DNA of 64,000 nt, taken from NCBI GenBank assembly GCA_963969495.1, contig OZ018329.1, positions 66,285,243 through 66,349,242 on the forward strand, written 5' to 3'. The notes under the pieces were generated by a model. That model had not been told where the DNA came from. It saw only the letters and a program-made list of their open reading frames with translations, and ran no database searches. This DNA comes from Ceratothoa steindachneri (taxonomy: Eukaryota > Arthropoda > Malacostraca > Isopoda > Cymothoidae). A program made the position numbers and the translations under genes. Positions 39,213 to 49,080 of this stretch are shown piece after piece (the stretch's first letter is position 1; each line of letters opens with the position of its first letter).

Positions 39213-40595
39213 CTATTTACGCAAAAACTCAATCTCCCTTTCAAGATCTCCCATACCAGAAACACTCTGCTCAGACTTACTTTCATTCGTACTTGCATTC
39301 TTCCTTTCACTCTTCTTTGTACGCTTTCTACTCCTCGAGACCAAGACAAGCTCTTTCCTAGAAAGATCCATACTACTACATTCCTTCTCATCATCATGCA
39401 CTTTACCCTTCTCTTTGCACAGTTCATACACCGGATGGCTCACCAGGTAGTCAAGAGGTTCTCTCCATCTCCTTAACTGACTCTGATGAGCCCAAACTCT
39501 CTCAGTCATACCATCATTCAAACTCTCCAAAACATACGTCACCCCATTTTCACAAACTCTCACAACTCTATAAGGTCCATCAAACTTCTCACTCATCTTT
39601 GACACATTCAACCTGCTCTTCACTTCTTCACCTTCAATACTTTTGCACCTAATTCAAATGAACGGAACCTTTCATGTGCCTTACACCATAGACTCTGCTC
39701 ACTTTTACTCAAACGAAACCTATCTTTCACTCGCCTTTAAAAATTCATCACAAACTGACATGGGGACATTCCAGTTGCACTATGGACAGTTGAATTATAC
39801 GCCCACAACACTCTCCCCAGACATACATTCCAGTCATTCACTGTCGTACTCATCATTCTCAACATCTCACACAAGGTTCTTATAGTACGTTCAGCCAATC
39901 CATTTGAAGACGGTACATACGGAGTTGTTCTCACATGCTCCACACCATTCTCTCTCAACATTTGCTCAAACACTTTCCCTACAAATTCAGACCCATTATC
40001 ACTCAGACATCTTCTAGGCTTCCATACACACATAGGAAAAAACAACTGCTCAACCACACGCGCAACAGTCACACTCCTTTTATCTCTCACAGGCACTGCA
40101 TACACAAACTTACTTTTATGATCAACCATAACAACCTTACCAACATTCCCAGCACTCGTACACGGCAAAGACACACAATCAATCACTACCAATTCAAACG
40201 GTTCTTTCGCATCAACTTTCAACATTGGTGGTTTCACTTGCACACCTTGCACCTTTCCCTTCTGACACCTTTCACACGTAGTTGCAACATCATTCACAAC
40301 AGTTCTCAGAAACGGATGGAACACACGCTCCTTCATACACTCCCACAGCTTAAACTTGCCCATATGCCCATAATTATCATGCACAAACCTTCACCAGACC
40401 AATCATACCAACTAAGGACATCATAGGTACATACATATCATCACCACCCTTCACATGCCTTACAAAATATACAACATCCATACAAACAACAAAATCCTTA
40501 GCATACCTTTTAAAATCACTTAAACACTCTGGCCATTCATTCAAATCAACACGCCTCATTACACACCTCTTCAACTCACTAACAAAAAGGGACAC
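39213..40595 (-). pseudogene. pol: Integrase with GPY/F module
   Basis: Integrase inserts the DNA copy into the genome. The zinc module reads HDNYGHMG and CERCQ, an HHCC site, starting in the frame from 40384. In that frame the DDE core shows Asp69 (VVIDCVSLP), Asp129 (CLSDNGSEF) and Glu165 (NGLAERTIRTL), with 35 residues between the last two, so all catalytic residues remain. A frame change near 40385 separates it from the preceding open stretch (40595-40377). Another break lies between 39737 and 39623, before the GPY/F-type motif FDGPYRVVRV (about 39585). After that comes a Lys/Ser/Glu-rich end to TAG at 39213. Confidence 0.9.
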
Positions 40596-41075
40596 ATCTC
40601 TTGCATCTCTAGAATATCATCATCACTTAAAATCTCATTCTCATCATCCATGACCAACTCAATCATGCCACAAAATTTGACAACATTCTTCGCACACTCA
40701 TTCAACTTCATCACCCCACATTCACCTTTCATAAGACGATCCTTATTAGCATCCAAAGACAAATCATTCAATCTCATAAAGTCTACACCAAGCAAGAAAC
40801 AACACGGCATTTGCTCATCTTTCAGAATCACAAAGTCATGCTTCACATTCACACCATTACCCAAACTCACTTTCAGACTAACCTGTTCCCATGCCACTAT
40901 CATGCCATTCCCTAATCCACTTACCCGTAACTTCACAGGTTTATGCTCGCAACATCTAAACTCTTCATACTTACTCAGAATATTCTCATTCACTAAAGAC
41001 ACTTGCGCTCTAGTATCAATCAAACCACAGAACAACCTTTCACCAACTTTCACTCTTGCTTTCATCATATCAGGT
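40571..41075 (-). pseudogene. Second aspartic protease domain (PR2)
   Basis: An open stretch from 41068 reads CGLIDTRAQVSLVN (Asp at residue 18, about 41017), then VKLRVSGLGNGMIVAW, HDFVILKD and CCFLLGVDFMRLNDL. This is the full signature of a retroviral-type aspartic protease: active-site DTG-like triad, flap region and hydrophobic LLG-x-DF motif. The Gly of the triad is Arg here, so this copy would be inactive. It is distinct from PR1 of the same element (LIDSGCKAS at about 43845), to which it shows only the shared family pattern. It sits in the same frame as the OTU-like segment, separated by one TGA at about 41079-41081, and leads toward integrase. Confidence 0.8.
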
Positions 41076-41204
41076 CTGCCATGTTCTCAATACACAGAAG
41101 GAACAAGCACACCAACATCAGCACTGACATCCACACCATCATCAACTCCCACATCATCACTCACCACACACTCATCTTCATCCAGACAATCATTCTTATC
41201 TCTC

Positions 41205-41610
41205 ATATATGAACACTTTTCAATCACCCAATTGTAGTGCACACCGCTCAAACATTGCAGATGTACCACATTAGGATTCAAACCCTTCATCTTATCATGC
41301 TTGTACACAATCGGCCTCTCACCACCAAAGTGCACATAAACAATCACTCCCTACAAACGACTCACTACAATCAACACTTCCTGAAATAGCGGGACCCCTT
41401 GCATACACATCGCTCTCAATTCTTTCATGAAGCTCCGCACCTTTGCCATACCAATGCTCTCAGGCTTCCTACATACTTCATTCATTACCTCCTTCCTTAA
41501 ATCATCCACACTATTGGGCACTCTCACGTCTACTCCATCCCTCTTCAAATCTTGCAAACCATTCCATACACTCTCAAACAAGGAATCACCACCACCCTTA
41601 CTCTCTTTTC
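41205..41610 (-). pseudogene. OTU-like cysteine protease domain
   Basis: The segment begins KGGGDSLFESVWNGL (Asp codon at 41587) and ends QCLSGVHYNWV (His near 41239). Between them are DDLRKEVMNEVCRKPESIG, LRAMCMQGVPLFQEVLIVVS and IVYVHFGGERPIVYKHD. The spacing and the two end motifs fit the OTU fold, in which an early Asp-x-x-Cys-Leu-Phe box and a late His-Tyr-Asn box form the active site of de-ubiquitinating proteases. Here the Cys position is Ser (TCC), so catalysis is doubtful. An in-frame TAG lies at 41351-41353. The domain follows RNase H in the same frame. The assignment rests on motif pattern only. A divergent unrelated module is the alternative. Confidence 0.6.
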
Positions 41611-41639
41611 CATTCATAATCCCTTTCGGCAAATACTCA

Positions 41640-42252
41640 GGATCACTCACTCCACACACATTTTCATCATTCGTACCAGGATACCTTGACATCAAATCAG
41701 CCACTCCATTCCGTTCACCAGGCTCATATTCAATCACATAGTCAAAGTCACTCAAATCTTCCAAAGTCCTTGCAATCCTATTATCAGCCCACTTCATACG
41801 CTGCAGATACACAAGAGGTTGATGATTTGTTTTGATCACAAACCTCACACCATACAAAAACGGACGCAACACTTTCAAACAATACCTTGTCGCAGCCAAC
41901 TCTCGCTCCACAGTCAAATACTTTCGTTCTGCAACATTCATAGCCTTGGATACATACCCAATTATTCGCCTGACATTCTCTCCATTCAAACGTTGCTCTT
42001 GCATCAGAAAACCTCCCATACAATACCCACTCGCATCTGTATACAATTCAAGCATTTAGCATTTACACTATAATCTGGGGAAGCCAATTCAACATCTTCA
42101 GCCGCTGCCTCTTTGAGTCTCTCATACGCCTCATTCATCTTATCATTCCACTTGACAACCGTACTACCTTTCTTGCCCATCCACTCAGTCAGAGGCTTAC
42201 TCACACCAAAGCAATCACGTATAAACTTTCGCTGGAACTCAATCAAACCCAA
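41640..42252 (-). pseudogene. pol: RNase H of the OTU-bearing element
   Basis: After the RT, the connection region reads FQRKFIRDCFGVSKPLTEWM (from 42238). A frame change near 42057 leads into RNase H: LYTDASGYCMGGFLMQ, YLTVERELAATRYCL, IKTNHQPLVYL and GVADLMSRYP. The two acidic residues of TDAS and VERE and the Asp of VADLMS are in place. The frame runs on without a break into the OTU-like region. Confidence 0.88.
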
Positions 42253-43402
42253 AAAACGACTTCAGTTGCTTCACAGTCACCGGTTTAGGAAACATTCGCA
42301 CCTTCTCAACATACTTCGGAGATTTTTGAAACACATTCTCACTCACCATATGCCCAAGGAATTCCACTTCTTTCGCAAACCATTCACACTTCGACACTTT
42401 TACCTTCACACCAACACTCTCCAACGTTCTCAACACATCATTCACCAATCTCATATGCTCCTCAAAAGTCTCAGTCATAATCAAAAAATCATCTATAAAC
42501 GCAATCACATTCTTACTCGCAAACTTACTCAACACAACATTCATTGCCCGCTGGAAGGCTCCGGGAGGATTAGCAAACCCAAAGCTGAGGTTCCGGAACT
42601 TGTAATGCCTCTTTGAGGAAGAGAAGGCAGTTACCGGCTGGCTCTCCTCAGCAATGGGCATCTGGTAATACCCCCGTACCAGATCCAGCTTCGTAAACCA
42701 CTCCATCCCATGCATACTATACACACACTCAGATACCACACAAATCGGAAACCTTTCCTTCACAGTCCCTTCATTCCCCTTTCGATAATCCACAAAAAGA
42801 CGTAATCTTCCCTCCGGCTTACGTACAGGTACAATTGAACTATTCCATGCACTCTCGCTCTCTTCAATCACCCCCAATTGCTCCAATTTCAAACACTGCT
42901 CCTTAATCTCATCAGCAACCGGACGTGGGAAATGCCTCGGCCGCTGATAGATTGGGGAGTCCTCCTTCAGGACAATCTTGAATTCCGGGAGCTTTGCAAC
43001 CCCGAAATCCAGATCACCCTTACTGAGGGCTCCCTTTCGTTCAAATATCATTCGATACACATCCTCCCTTTCATACTCAGTCAAACATCCATCCAATTTC
43101 ACCGTGTCCTTCACTTTATTATACGTCCATTCACACGTCTTTTCACCTGCAACATTCACCCTGACATCCGTACTATCATCCATACATACTTCATTGACAG
43201 TGGAGAGGTAACCCAGTACATCTCCAACTTTGATTACCCTCACCTGCCCTTTCACACTGGAGTCCGCCAGCACACATACAAAAGGATCATTCATTCTCAT
43301 CAAGCCATCAAACACACAAGCAAAACGCCTTACCTTATGACACGCATCCTTTCCATCCAATATCACAGTGTTCTCAGCCACATTCAAACTAACATCCTTA
43401 CT
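42250..43402 (-). pseudogene. pol: Reverse transcriptase of the OTU-bearing element
   Basis: A nearly clean frame, 43387-42239. Motifs are PIYQRPRHFPRPV, LGVIEESESAWNSSIVPV, LRLFVDYRKGN, FTKLDLVRGYYQMPIAEES, FRNLSFGFANPPGAFQRAM, AFIDDFLIMTET (FIDD catalytic box, near 42490) and VEFLGHMVSE. It converts element RNA into DNA. A one-base shift at the end (about 42245) moves the frame into the connection region. An in-frame TGA at 43403-43405 separates it from the protease. Confidence 0.92.
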
Positions 43403-43984
43403 TCAACTCACTCTAACAGACACCCTTTCACCCTTCACAAGCCTTGCATTCTCCATAGCAGTCACCTCAATACCAGTAAACACACTCCTCAAAACGCTAC
43501 CCTCTTTCCCTACATACAACTTATACACCCCATTTTTACCAATCTTTCTCTCAATCTGATCACTCGCAGGATGCACAACCATACGATTCATTTTCATAAA
43601 ATCATACCCCAAAATCATACCATACTCACTACTCACCTTATCAATCACAGAAAATTTACATTCATTTATCATTACCATGCATTCAAACAGCTGACCTTAT
43701 TATTCCAATCACAGGCACTCTCCTATTCCCAATATCTACCAAACTACCCTTGCACTCAGACAGGAGGGCTTTCTCACCCACCTTGTCATACACATCTTTA
43801 TACACCAAGCTCGCCTTGCATCCAGAATCTATTAGAGCCAAACACTCAATTCCATTCAATTCCATCTTCACACTCAGACACTCATACTTCCTACCAGACA
43901 GCACTTTCACACTAGACAGACTTACCAACACATTACTTACACTCATGCACCCAGAGGATACTTCAGCAGGTTCCCTTTTACAAT
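43403..43984 (-). pseudogene. pol: First aspartic protease (PR1) at the start of pol
   Basis: Reading begins in the -1 frame at the gag end and passes the Met at 43946. The active site is LALIDSGCKASLV (near 43850), followed by GSLVDIGNRRVPVIG. A one-base shift near 43685 follows, then FSVIDKVSSEYGMILGYDFMKMNRM, which carries the ILG-x-DF motif. The domain is the normal gypsy protease that cleaves Gag and Gag-Pol. The catalytic Asp-Ser-Gly is intact. It ends at TGA 43403-43405, beyond which the same frame leads into the RT. Confidence 0.88.
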
Positions 43985-45700
43985 TCAGTTTCCCGCTTCA
44001 GACTTTCCATTCACACCTTGCGCTCTCAGTCTAATCCCACACTTTTCACTTGAATGTCCTTCCATCGCACAATAGCTACATACATTCCTTTGGTCACGAC
44101 ACATCCTTGCATAATGATCAGCCTTTCCACAATTACCACATGCATATTTTATACTTTTCCCAGCAGTTGCCCCACCATTCAACCTCGGACAATCTTTTTT
44201 CAAATGGCCTATTTCCTTACACTCGAAGCACTCTTTCACACTTTCCTGGCAATCCTTGATCATATGCCCTTTCTTACCACACCCAAAACATGCACCAGAT
44301 GTCCACCTACATTCTGCCAACATATGACCTTTCCTTCCACACCGACGACATTCCACAATCTTTCTCACACCATTCGGTCTCTCATTTGCTGGGACATACC
44401 TCGGTTTCTCTCTCATATATCCGTTCCCACGCTTGAAATTCATCTGTCCCCTTCCATTCGACCACCCTCCATTTACCCATCCATTCTGCCGGCCCAGGAA
44501 GTTCGACATCACTCCAGCTGGTGCAGCCTTCAGGGCATCCCTGTAGCTGATATACTGCTGGGGTGGATGAAAGCTCCTGGGCTTCTTACCCCCAACATTC
44601 ACACTGTACCATCCATCCTCTTGTAGATCGCTTTCATCATCAAATCTTCCATCTTCTAACGGTTCCAACACATCCTCCCAAATCAACCGTTCACCTGTCA
44701 GTCTCATTCTCTCCCTTCTCTTTTCACTCAGCCATTCACTCACCTTTCGCGGGATCGTGTCCAAAAAGTTTCTCATCAGTGGTTTACATTCATTCACATC
44801 ATCATCTCCATACCTCTTTCTTGCCATACTCTCAAGCCTATGTGCATACATGTTTACACTTTCACTTTTCCCCATTCGAGCCTTCTCAAATTCATTCACC
44901 CTTTTATACTTCACACTCTCTTTCATTCGTTTCACCTGCCCAATTAATCTCTCCTTCACCACATCGTACCTTGGTTCACCCACACTTGTAATCACGCGGA
45001 AAAACTCCAATACTTTTCCCTCCAAACATTCCCCTAAAACATTCATCCAGTATCCCTTATTCTCTGGGTACTTGAGCTTACAATATCGCTCAAATTCCCT
45101 GAAGAATTATTCCACACTTTTCCCACCATGTAACCTAAATCTATCTATCTTTGGCACTTCCCTTATCAAAATACCCTTTCCCACATTAACTTCACTCTCA
45201 CTTGAGCTGCCTTCACTCTCACTCATATCAATCATACCATCACTCTTTCCTTCATCCGAGTACAATGAGTCCACACTCTTGCCTCTTACCTTTCTATCCT
45301 TCCCCTTTGCACCATTCTTCCTTCTTCTCTTGCGTTCAACTCTCTTCCATTCTCCGTCCTTCCTATCACTCATAATCACCCTATCCTCTCTAGAGTCGCA
45401 CACACTCCCATTGATCCCATTAGTCTTATCCCCTTCAGTTGGAGCAGGGGTCAAGGTCGAGGGTCCTGGGGCTGGTCCAGCCCCTGTCATCATTTTATAT
45501 AGGTCCTGCATCCGTCGGTCCATCTGATCCTGTCGGTCTCCCATTTCCTTCTTCATCCTATCAGTCTTTTCATTCATCCCTTTCATTTCTTTCTTCATTT
45601 CCTCAATCATTCTCCGAAACATTTCACACTCCTCTTCTTCCTTTCTCAACTCCAGTCTCAATCGCACTACTTCTTCATTCAAAGTTTCCGCTACATACAT
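43985..45700 (-). pseudogene. gag: gag with five CCHC zinc knuckles
   Basis: The ATG at 45700 opens a coiled-coil front (LRLELRKEEEECEMFRRMI, KEMKGMNEKTDRMKKEM), a Pro-rich hinge and a basic stretch (RVERKRRRKNGAKGKDR). An in-frame TAA at 45107-45109 breaks the frame, which continues into the capsid-like region (FFREFERYCKLKYPENKGYW, RMGKSESVNMYAHRLESMA). Five knuckles follow at 44350-44039: CRRCGRKGHMLAEC, CFGCGKKGHMIKDC, CFECKEIGHLKKDC, CGNCGKADHYARMC and CSYCAMEGHSSEKC. Most gypsy gags have one or two. The frame ends at TGA 43985-43987, directly after a slippery heptamer. Gag packages the RNA, and the knuckles bind it. Confidence 0.88.
43988..43994 (-). promoter_or_regulatory. Candidate -1 ribosomal frameshift heptamer GGGAAAC
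   Basis: On the minus strand the gag codons GCG GGA AAC TGA form the heptamer G GGA AAC immediately before the stop. The pol frame is exactly -1, and after a slip it reads GGG AAA CTG AAT onward with no stop into the protease. The heptamer is of the X XXY YYZ type used by retroviruses. A downstream stem or pseudoknot was not worked out. Confidence 0.75.
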
Positions 45701-45815
45701 TGTTCCCAAGTTAGTAAAAAAATAGGAGGAGGGAAAATCAATCAAACTACTTGTCACGCTAATTGGGTATGGACTGCAATCCAATCCCGTCACGCTCCCG
45801 GGTTCGAATTCTCAC

Positions 45816-45832
45816 GTCCCTATTCGGGCGCC
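45816..45832 (-). other. Primer binding site (tRNA-Lys type)
   Basis: On the minus strand GGCGCCCGAATAGGGAC begins 5 bases after the 5' LTR. It differs at one base from the lysine-tRNA primer site GGCGCCCGAACAGGGAC. On the plus strand the preceding bases include GGGTTCGAATTC, which looks like a tRNA T-arm, so tRNA-like sequence may extend beyond the primer site. Confidence 0.75.
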
Positions 45833-45837
45833 GAATG

Positions 45838-46092
45838 TGTAGCGGGCCGAAAAATTTAGACTAACCCCCAATCGATCCAACCCGCTTCATACACTAATCC
45901 GGACGTGAGAAATCGAAGGAGAATGAAACGGATTGTATATACATGAAATCAAATACATATATATACACAGAGAAATATAAAAAAAACTTATTTCCACTCA
46001 CACACACATTCTTACAGAGTGAGGGAGAGGGTACTGAGAAAAGGGGTGGGAGAATGGCCCTTTTTACACAAACTCACATTCGCTCCACCACA
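45838..46092 (-). repeat. 5' LTR of the OTU-bearing gypsy element
   Basis: 255 bp matching 38346-38600, with the TG...CA boundary and GTGT target duplication just outside at 46093-46096. Confidence 0.93.
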
Positions 46093-46816
46093 GTGTTTTT
46101 GATGGGCCACAAATCAGAAAGTTAATGGAAAACTAAAACTTCTTGAGTTCGATGACTGACATAGAAAGAGGAGTATGGGATTTATTTGTGGTGGCTGTCG
46201 TGAAAGGATTTCTTAGAAACAAAAAGGCTGCTAACTACAAGGATTTGGTAGAGGCATTACTTGATACCTTTCATCGTTTAGGCTGCAACATGATTATAAA
46301 GGATCATTTCCTCAAGAGCCATTTTGATGAAATTCCTGCTAATCTTGGAAACGTGAGTGATGAACACGGAGAGCGTTTTCATCAAGATATCAAGTTATGG
46401 AGGAGAGATATCAAGGCCGATGGAACACAAACATGATGGCAAACTACTGTTAGAGTATTCAACGAGACTTTGTAGACATCAAACACTCCAGGCGCTGTCA
46501 CAAGCGAAAATTTCTTCCATGAATGTATAAATATGAATACGATTGCTTGTGTTTTCTCCATTATATTAGAAAAATAACATGTATGTATTTACTAATAGGT
46601 GATGTTATCTTATAATGAATCCATCCTTCCAAATTCTGTTGATATTTTAACTTATGGCTTGAAGCTACGATTATAACACTTAGGAAACTATCCTCACCGA
46701 GTAAATACATGCAGTAGGTCGTAAAATAGAAATATTCTGTAGAATGAAAACCTGATGTGTTACAAAAAAAATGGATGCCCTATTTGAAATCAGCACGCCA
46801 AAATTAGTTTAAAAAA

Positions 46817-46851
46817 CACAAAACATAAGTCAGCAAAAAGAATGTTGACCA
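46817..46851 (-). repeat. Right inverted end of the unknown transposon
   Basis: The reverse complement begins TGGTCAACA and contains GCTGACTTA, matching 36861-36900. A GCTGATTTCAAAT theme lies further in near 46780-46792. Confidence 0.5.
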
Positions 46852-47700
46852 TTGGTTCTCTCCGTCCTGGGAGGAAAGGCCTTCTGGAATAATGTAAATT
46901 CCTTGTAACTCTCTACGATTCGCTATTTTTATCATTTCCTCTCTCTTCCCTTCCTTCTCTTACTCTCTATCCCTCCCTCTCCCTCACTGCTTCCCCCCCC
47001 CTCGCTCTCTCTCTGTCCCTCTCGTTCTCTCTCCATCTCGATCAAATATTTTGTTTATTTGCTAGTTGTTGCGTTACTATTTGTGCTTATGAACTTGTAA
47101 AATATATTTGTTATAATTCTACGAATAAGCATTAAATTTTTTTAAATAATATCTTAATCTCCGAATTCCGTTCGTGTCTTGCCACATGTTCAGATTTTCC
47201 TTAATCTCGTGTCTTTTTAATTTCATTTATTATTCTTCAATTCTTGATAATATTTTTATCTAATAGTTTATAAATTATTGTTAAATTTCTATTATATTAT
47301 ATATAGTCATTTCGGTTAAGCCTCTTCATTCATTGCTTAACTTAAATTCTTACACCTCAAGTCATTTTACCTGACTTTTCGCTCCGTCACTGATGCAAAT
47401 AAAGCCGTTGGCAACTAAAGAAGACGCCAGTCCCACGCGTAAAAGAGAACAATGTAATACGCATGGCGTAGATGAAGTGATCTCAACAAGCAGAAGTTGA
47501 ATATGGGATTTTGAGAAGGCAACGCTCACCAAACGAAAGTTTGGTAAATCGTGTCTACTTTTCGAAATTCACGCTAGGAGCGGATGCATAAAACTCGAAT
47601 CCATAGTCGAATTTTCAAGAAAATTAAAGATCAGGAGGAGCATAGAACCATAGCTCTATCAACAGCCCAGGTATCGAACTTCACAGAATGAAGAATGTCC
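46852..47700. other. No gene seen; pyrimidine-rich tract
   Basis: 46930-47040 is a C/T-rich stretch with CTCTCTCT-type runs. The rest is AT-rich with no motif recognised. Confidence 0.5.
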
Positions 47701-49080
47701 ATGGTGCGGGTACAAAATACTGAGGTTGCAAATATGGGCGTTGGTCGAAGCAAGCCCAATGAAACTTTGCCAATCTACCTCCTCAGGCTAGCTCCATTTA
47801 GGAACAAGTCTGTTTTGGATTTGGGCCTTGGATGGCGACAAATGTGCATACCTTAGCATTGAACAAGAAAAACCGAAACCCTTACCCTTGTCGTAGCAAG
47901 AGATGTGGTTCACTGCCTGTTGTATTCGAGGCTCCAGAGTTGGCATCTGGGCCGCACCAAAATAGAACGAAAGGTCGTCTATGTAGAGCGAAGCTATAAA
48001 ATATTAAGACAGCATCGAGGTGGTACTTGTTTCTCATGGCTAAGAGTCTGACAATGAGGGAACTTACCTGAGTGACGACTTCTTTTAACATTGGGCTAGA
48101 TAAGCCTACACTGCACTTCTACGCGGAGTTGATGATCTATTTGGTATTCACATATAAAAATTGAGACTGGTCCCTTCTTGCCCATCGTTGGGAGGGTCTT
48201 CATGATAGTATATCTTCATGCGATATCATGAGTCTTCTCCAGGTCGAAAATATCGTTAGAATTGCTATCTACGAAGGATGGTCTCCCAGACACCATTTTC
48301 ATGCCGAATTAGAGCAACCGACTTGGAGTAGAACTTAAAAAACTGCCACTGTGCAGGAGATATGACCTGCGTTGTACAAGAAGTAAGCTAAACTAATATT
48401 TACCAATTTATACATATATTACACACAACTAGTTTCAGAGAAATTGCGATAAAATGAGTCAGGGCAGAGTGAGATCCTCCTGAATTGCGAAAATTACGCA
48501 TGGTAACTATTCACTAGAAGTCTGGATGGATACTTTCAGTCCCGATCCTATTAAATAAAGCTAAAAGAAAAGACATCCATTGCTTACATTGTGTCGGAGC
48601 ATTATGTGCTAGAGATTGTCCATCCCAGGGGCGGATTCCGCTCATAAAGCGAGAGCAGAATGCAGCTTGCTTCGGATAATCAGGTCGTTGAATGGTTCCC
48701 CATCTCTGGAAAGAAAGCCCACGCGCGGACTTCAGTGCAGAACAGCTTCCCGTGTAGAGAATTAGAAATGAGGACATCTGTAGTGAATGACTTAAATACC
48801 CACCGTAGTCCAAGATTGCGGTCCTATGCTAATGGTGGATGCAAATGGGCCCTTCGATAACTTGCCCCGAATCCTTTGGACACATTTCGATACCCTAGCC
48901 TTCAACGAAATTAACCACAGGAGAAATCGTTCAGGCTGGCTTCTACTGCATATTGGCGTATCACTTCAGTCTATGAGACGTCTCACACTCGGCCCACCAC
49001 TAAGAAAGTAGAAGGAGTAAAAACCGGAGAGACATTGTAGGAATGGTTGTCAGGCCCACGGTGATCAACTGACCTAAACT
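47700..49080 (-). pseudogene. Decayed LINE reverse transcriptase, copy A
   Basis: Minus-strand fragments match the LINE copy at 61.6-63.7 kb. LITVGLTTIP parallels LIAVGLTTIP there. PTQCKQWM with LALFNRIGTESIHPDF near 48520-48600 is the region before RT block 2. PDANSGASNTTGSEPHLL (47930) parallels PDANSGARLQQALNHV. The order is that of a Jockey/I-related ORF2. Stops and frameshifts are dense, so only parts can be read. It is a dead copy of the same family. Confidence 0.6.

Larger units (their letters stand above)
38346..46092 (-). mobile_element. Gypsy-type retrotransposon with OTU-like domain and two proteases
   Basis: A 7,747-bp element on the minus strand. It has two 255-bp LTRs, a 4-bp target duplication GTGT (38342-38345 and 46093-46096), a primer site, a polypurine tract, and the domain order gag, PR1, RT, RNase H, OTU-like, PR2, integrase, tail. 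The LTRs differ at about 10 positions by my alignment, and the coding part has roughly five stops and five to six frameshifts. The copy is therefore dead but of moderate age. The extra OTU-like and second protease domains between RNase H and integrase are not part of the standard Ty3/gypsy plan. GPY/F and the DDE core are typical for gypsy. Confidence 0.85.
37199..46524 (+). pseudogene. Broken gene of a multi-copy family of unknown function
   Basis: Part one (37199-38345) reads, across frame changes, FVKRAYLAYFKIKL, WATHNVCKPCVENLR, SIPMVWRDP, YFCLTKTSGY, LNDMVKELGLSKELAEVFASRL, LPPLHIKLGLIKQFVKAL and IYTIFPGLSYD. Part two (46097-46524) continues without a gap in sense: VFDGPQIRKLM, MTDIERGVWDLFVVAVVKGF, CNMIIKDHFLKSHFDEIPANL, SDEHGERFHQDI, WNTNMMANYC and a C-terminal KRKFLP with a stop. 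These segments resemble uncharacterised proteins repeated many times in arthropod and cnidarian genomes. I know of no assigned function. Conserved Cys pairs near the front suggest a metal site. Several frameshifts and stops make this copy dead. A gypsy element occupies 38346-46092. Confidence 0.7.
36861..46851 (+). mobile_element. Transposon-like unit carrying a gene of unknown function
   Basis: The two ends are similar in inverted orientation. TGGTCAACA at 36861 and GCTGACTTA at 36889 reappear inverted at 46843-46851 and 46825-46833, with similar T-rich spacers. Further in, both ends carry a theme like GGTCACTGA...TTTAAAAATGGC (twice at the left, once inverted near 46790). Between them is one broken plus-strand gene, itself split by a 7.7-kb retrotransposon. 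The structure suggests a DNA transposon of about 2.2 kb before the insertion. I do not recognise the superfamily and could not define a target duplication. Confidence 0.5.

Noticed and set aside
38746..45527. Many long plus-strand open frames rich in Ser, Thr, His and Pro
   Set aside because: They are antisense shadows of the minus-strand gypsy coding region. Codon bias on the coding strand leaves the opposite strand open.
45750..45832. Complete tRNA gene
   Set aside because: Only a T-arm-like and acceptor-like part are visible. No full cloverleaf could be drawn, and the primer-site role explains the match.
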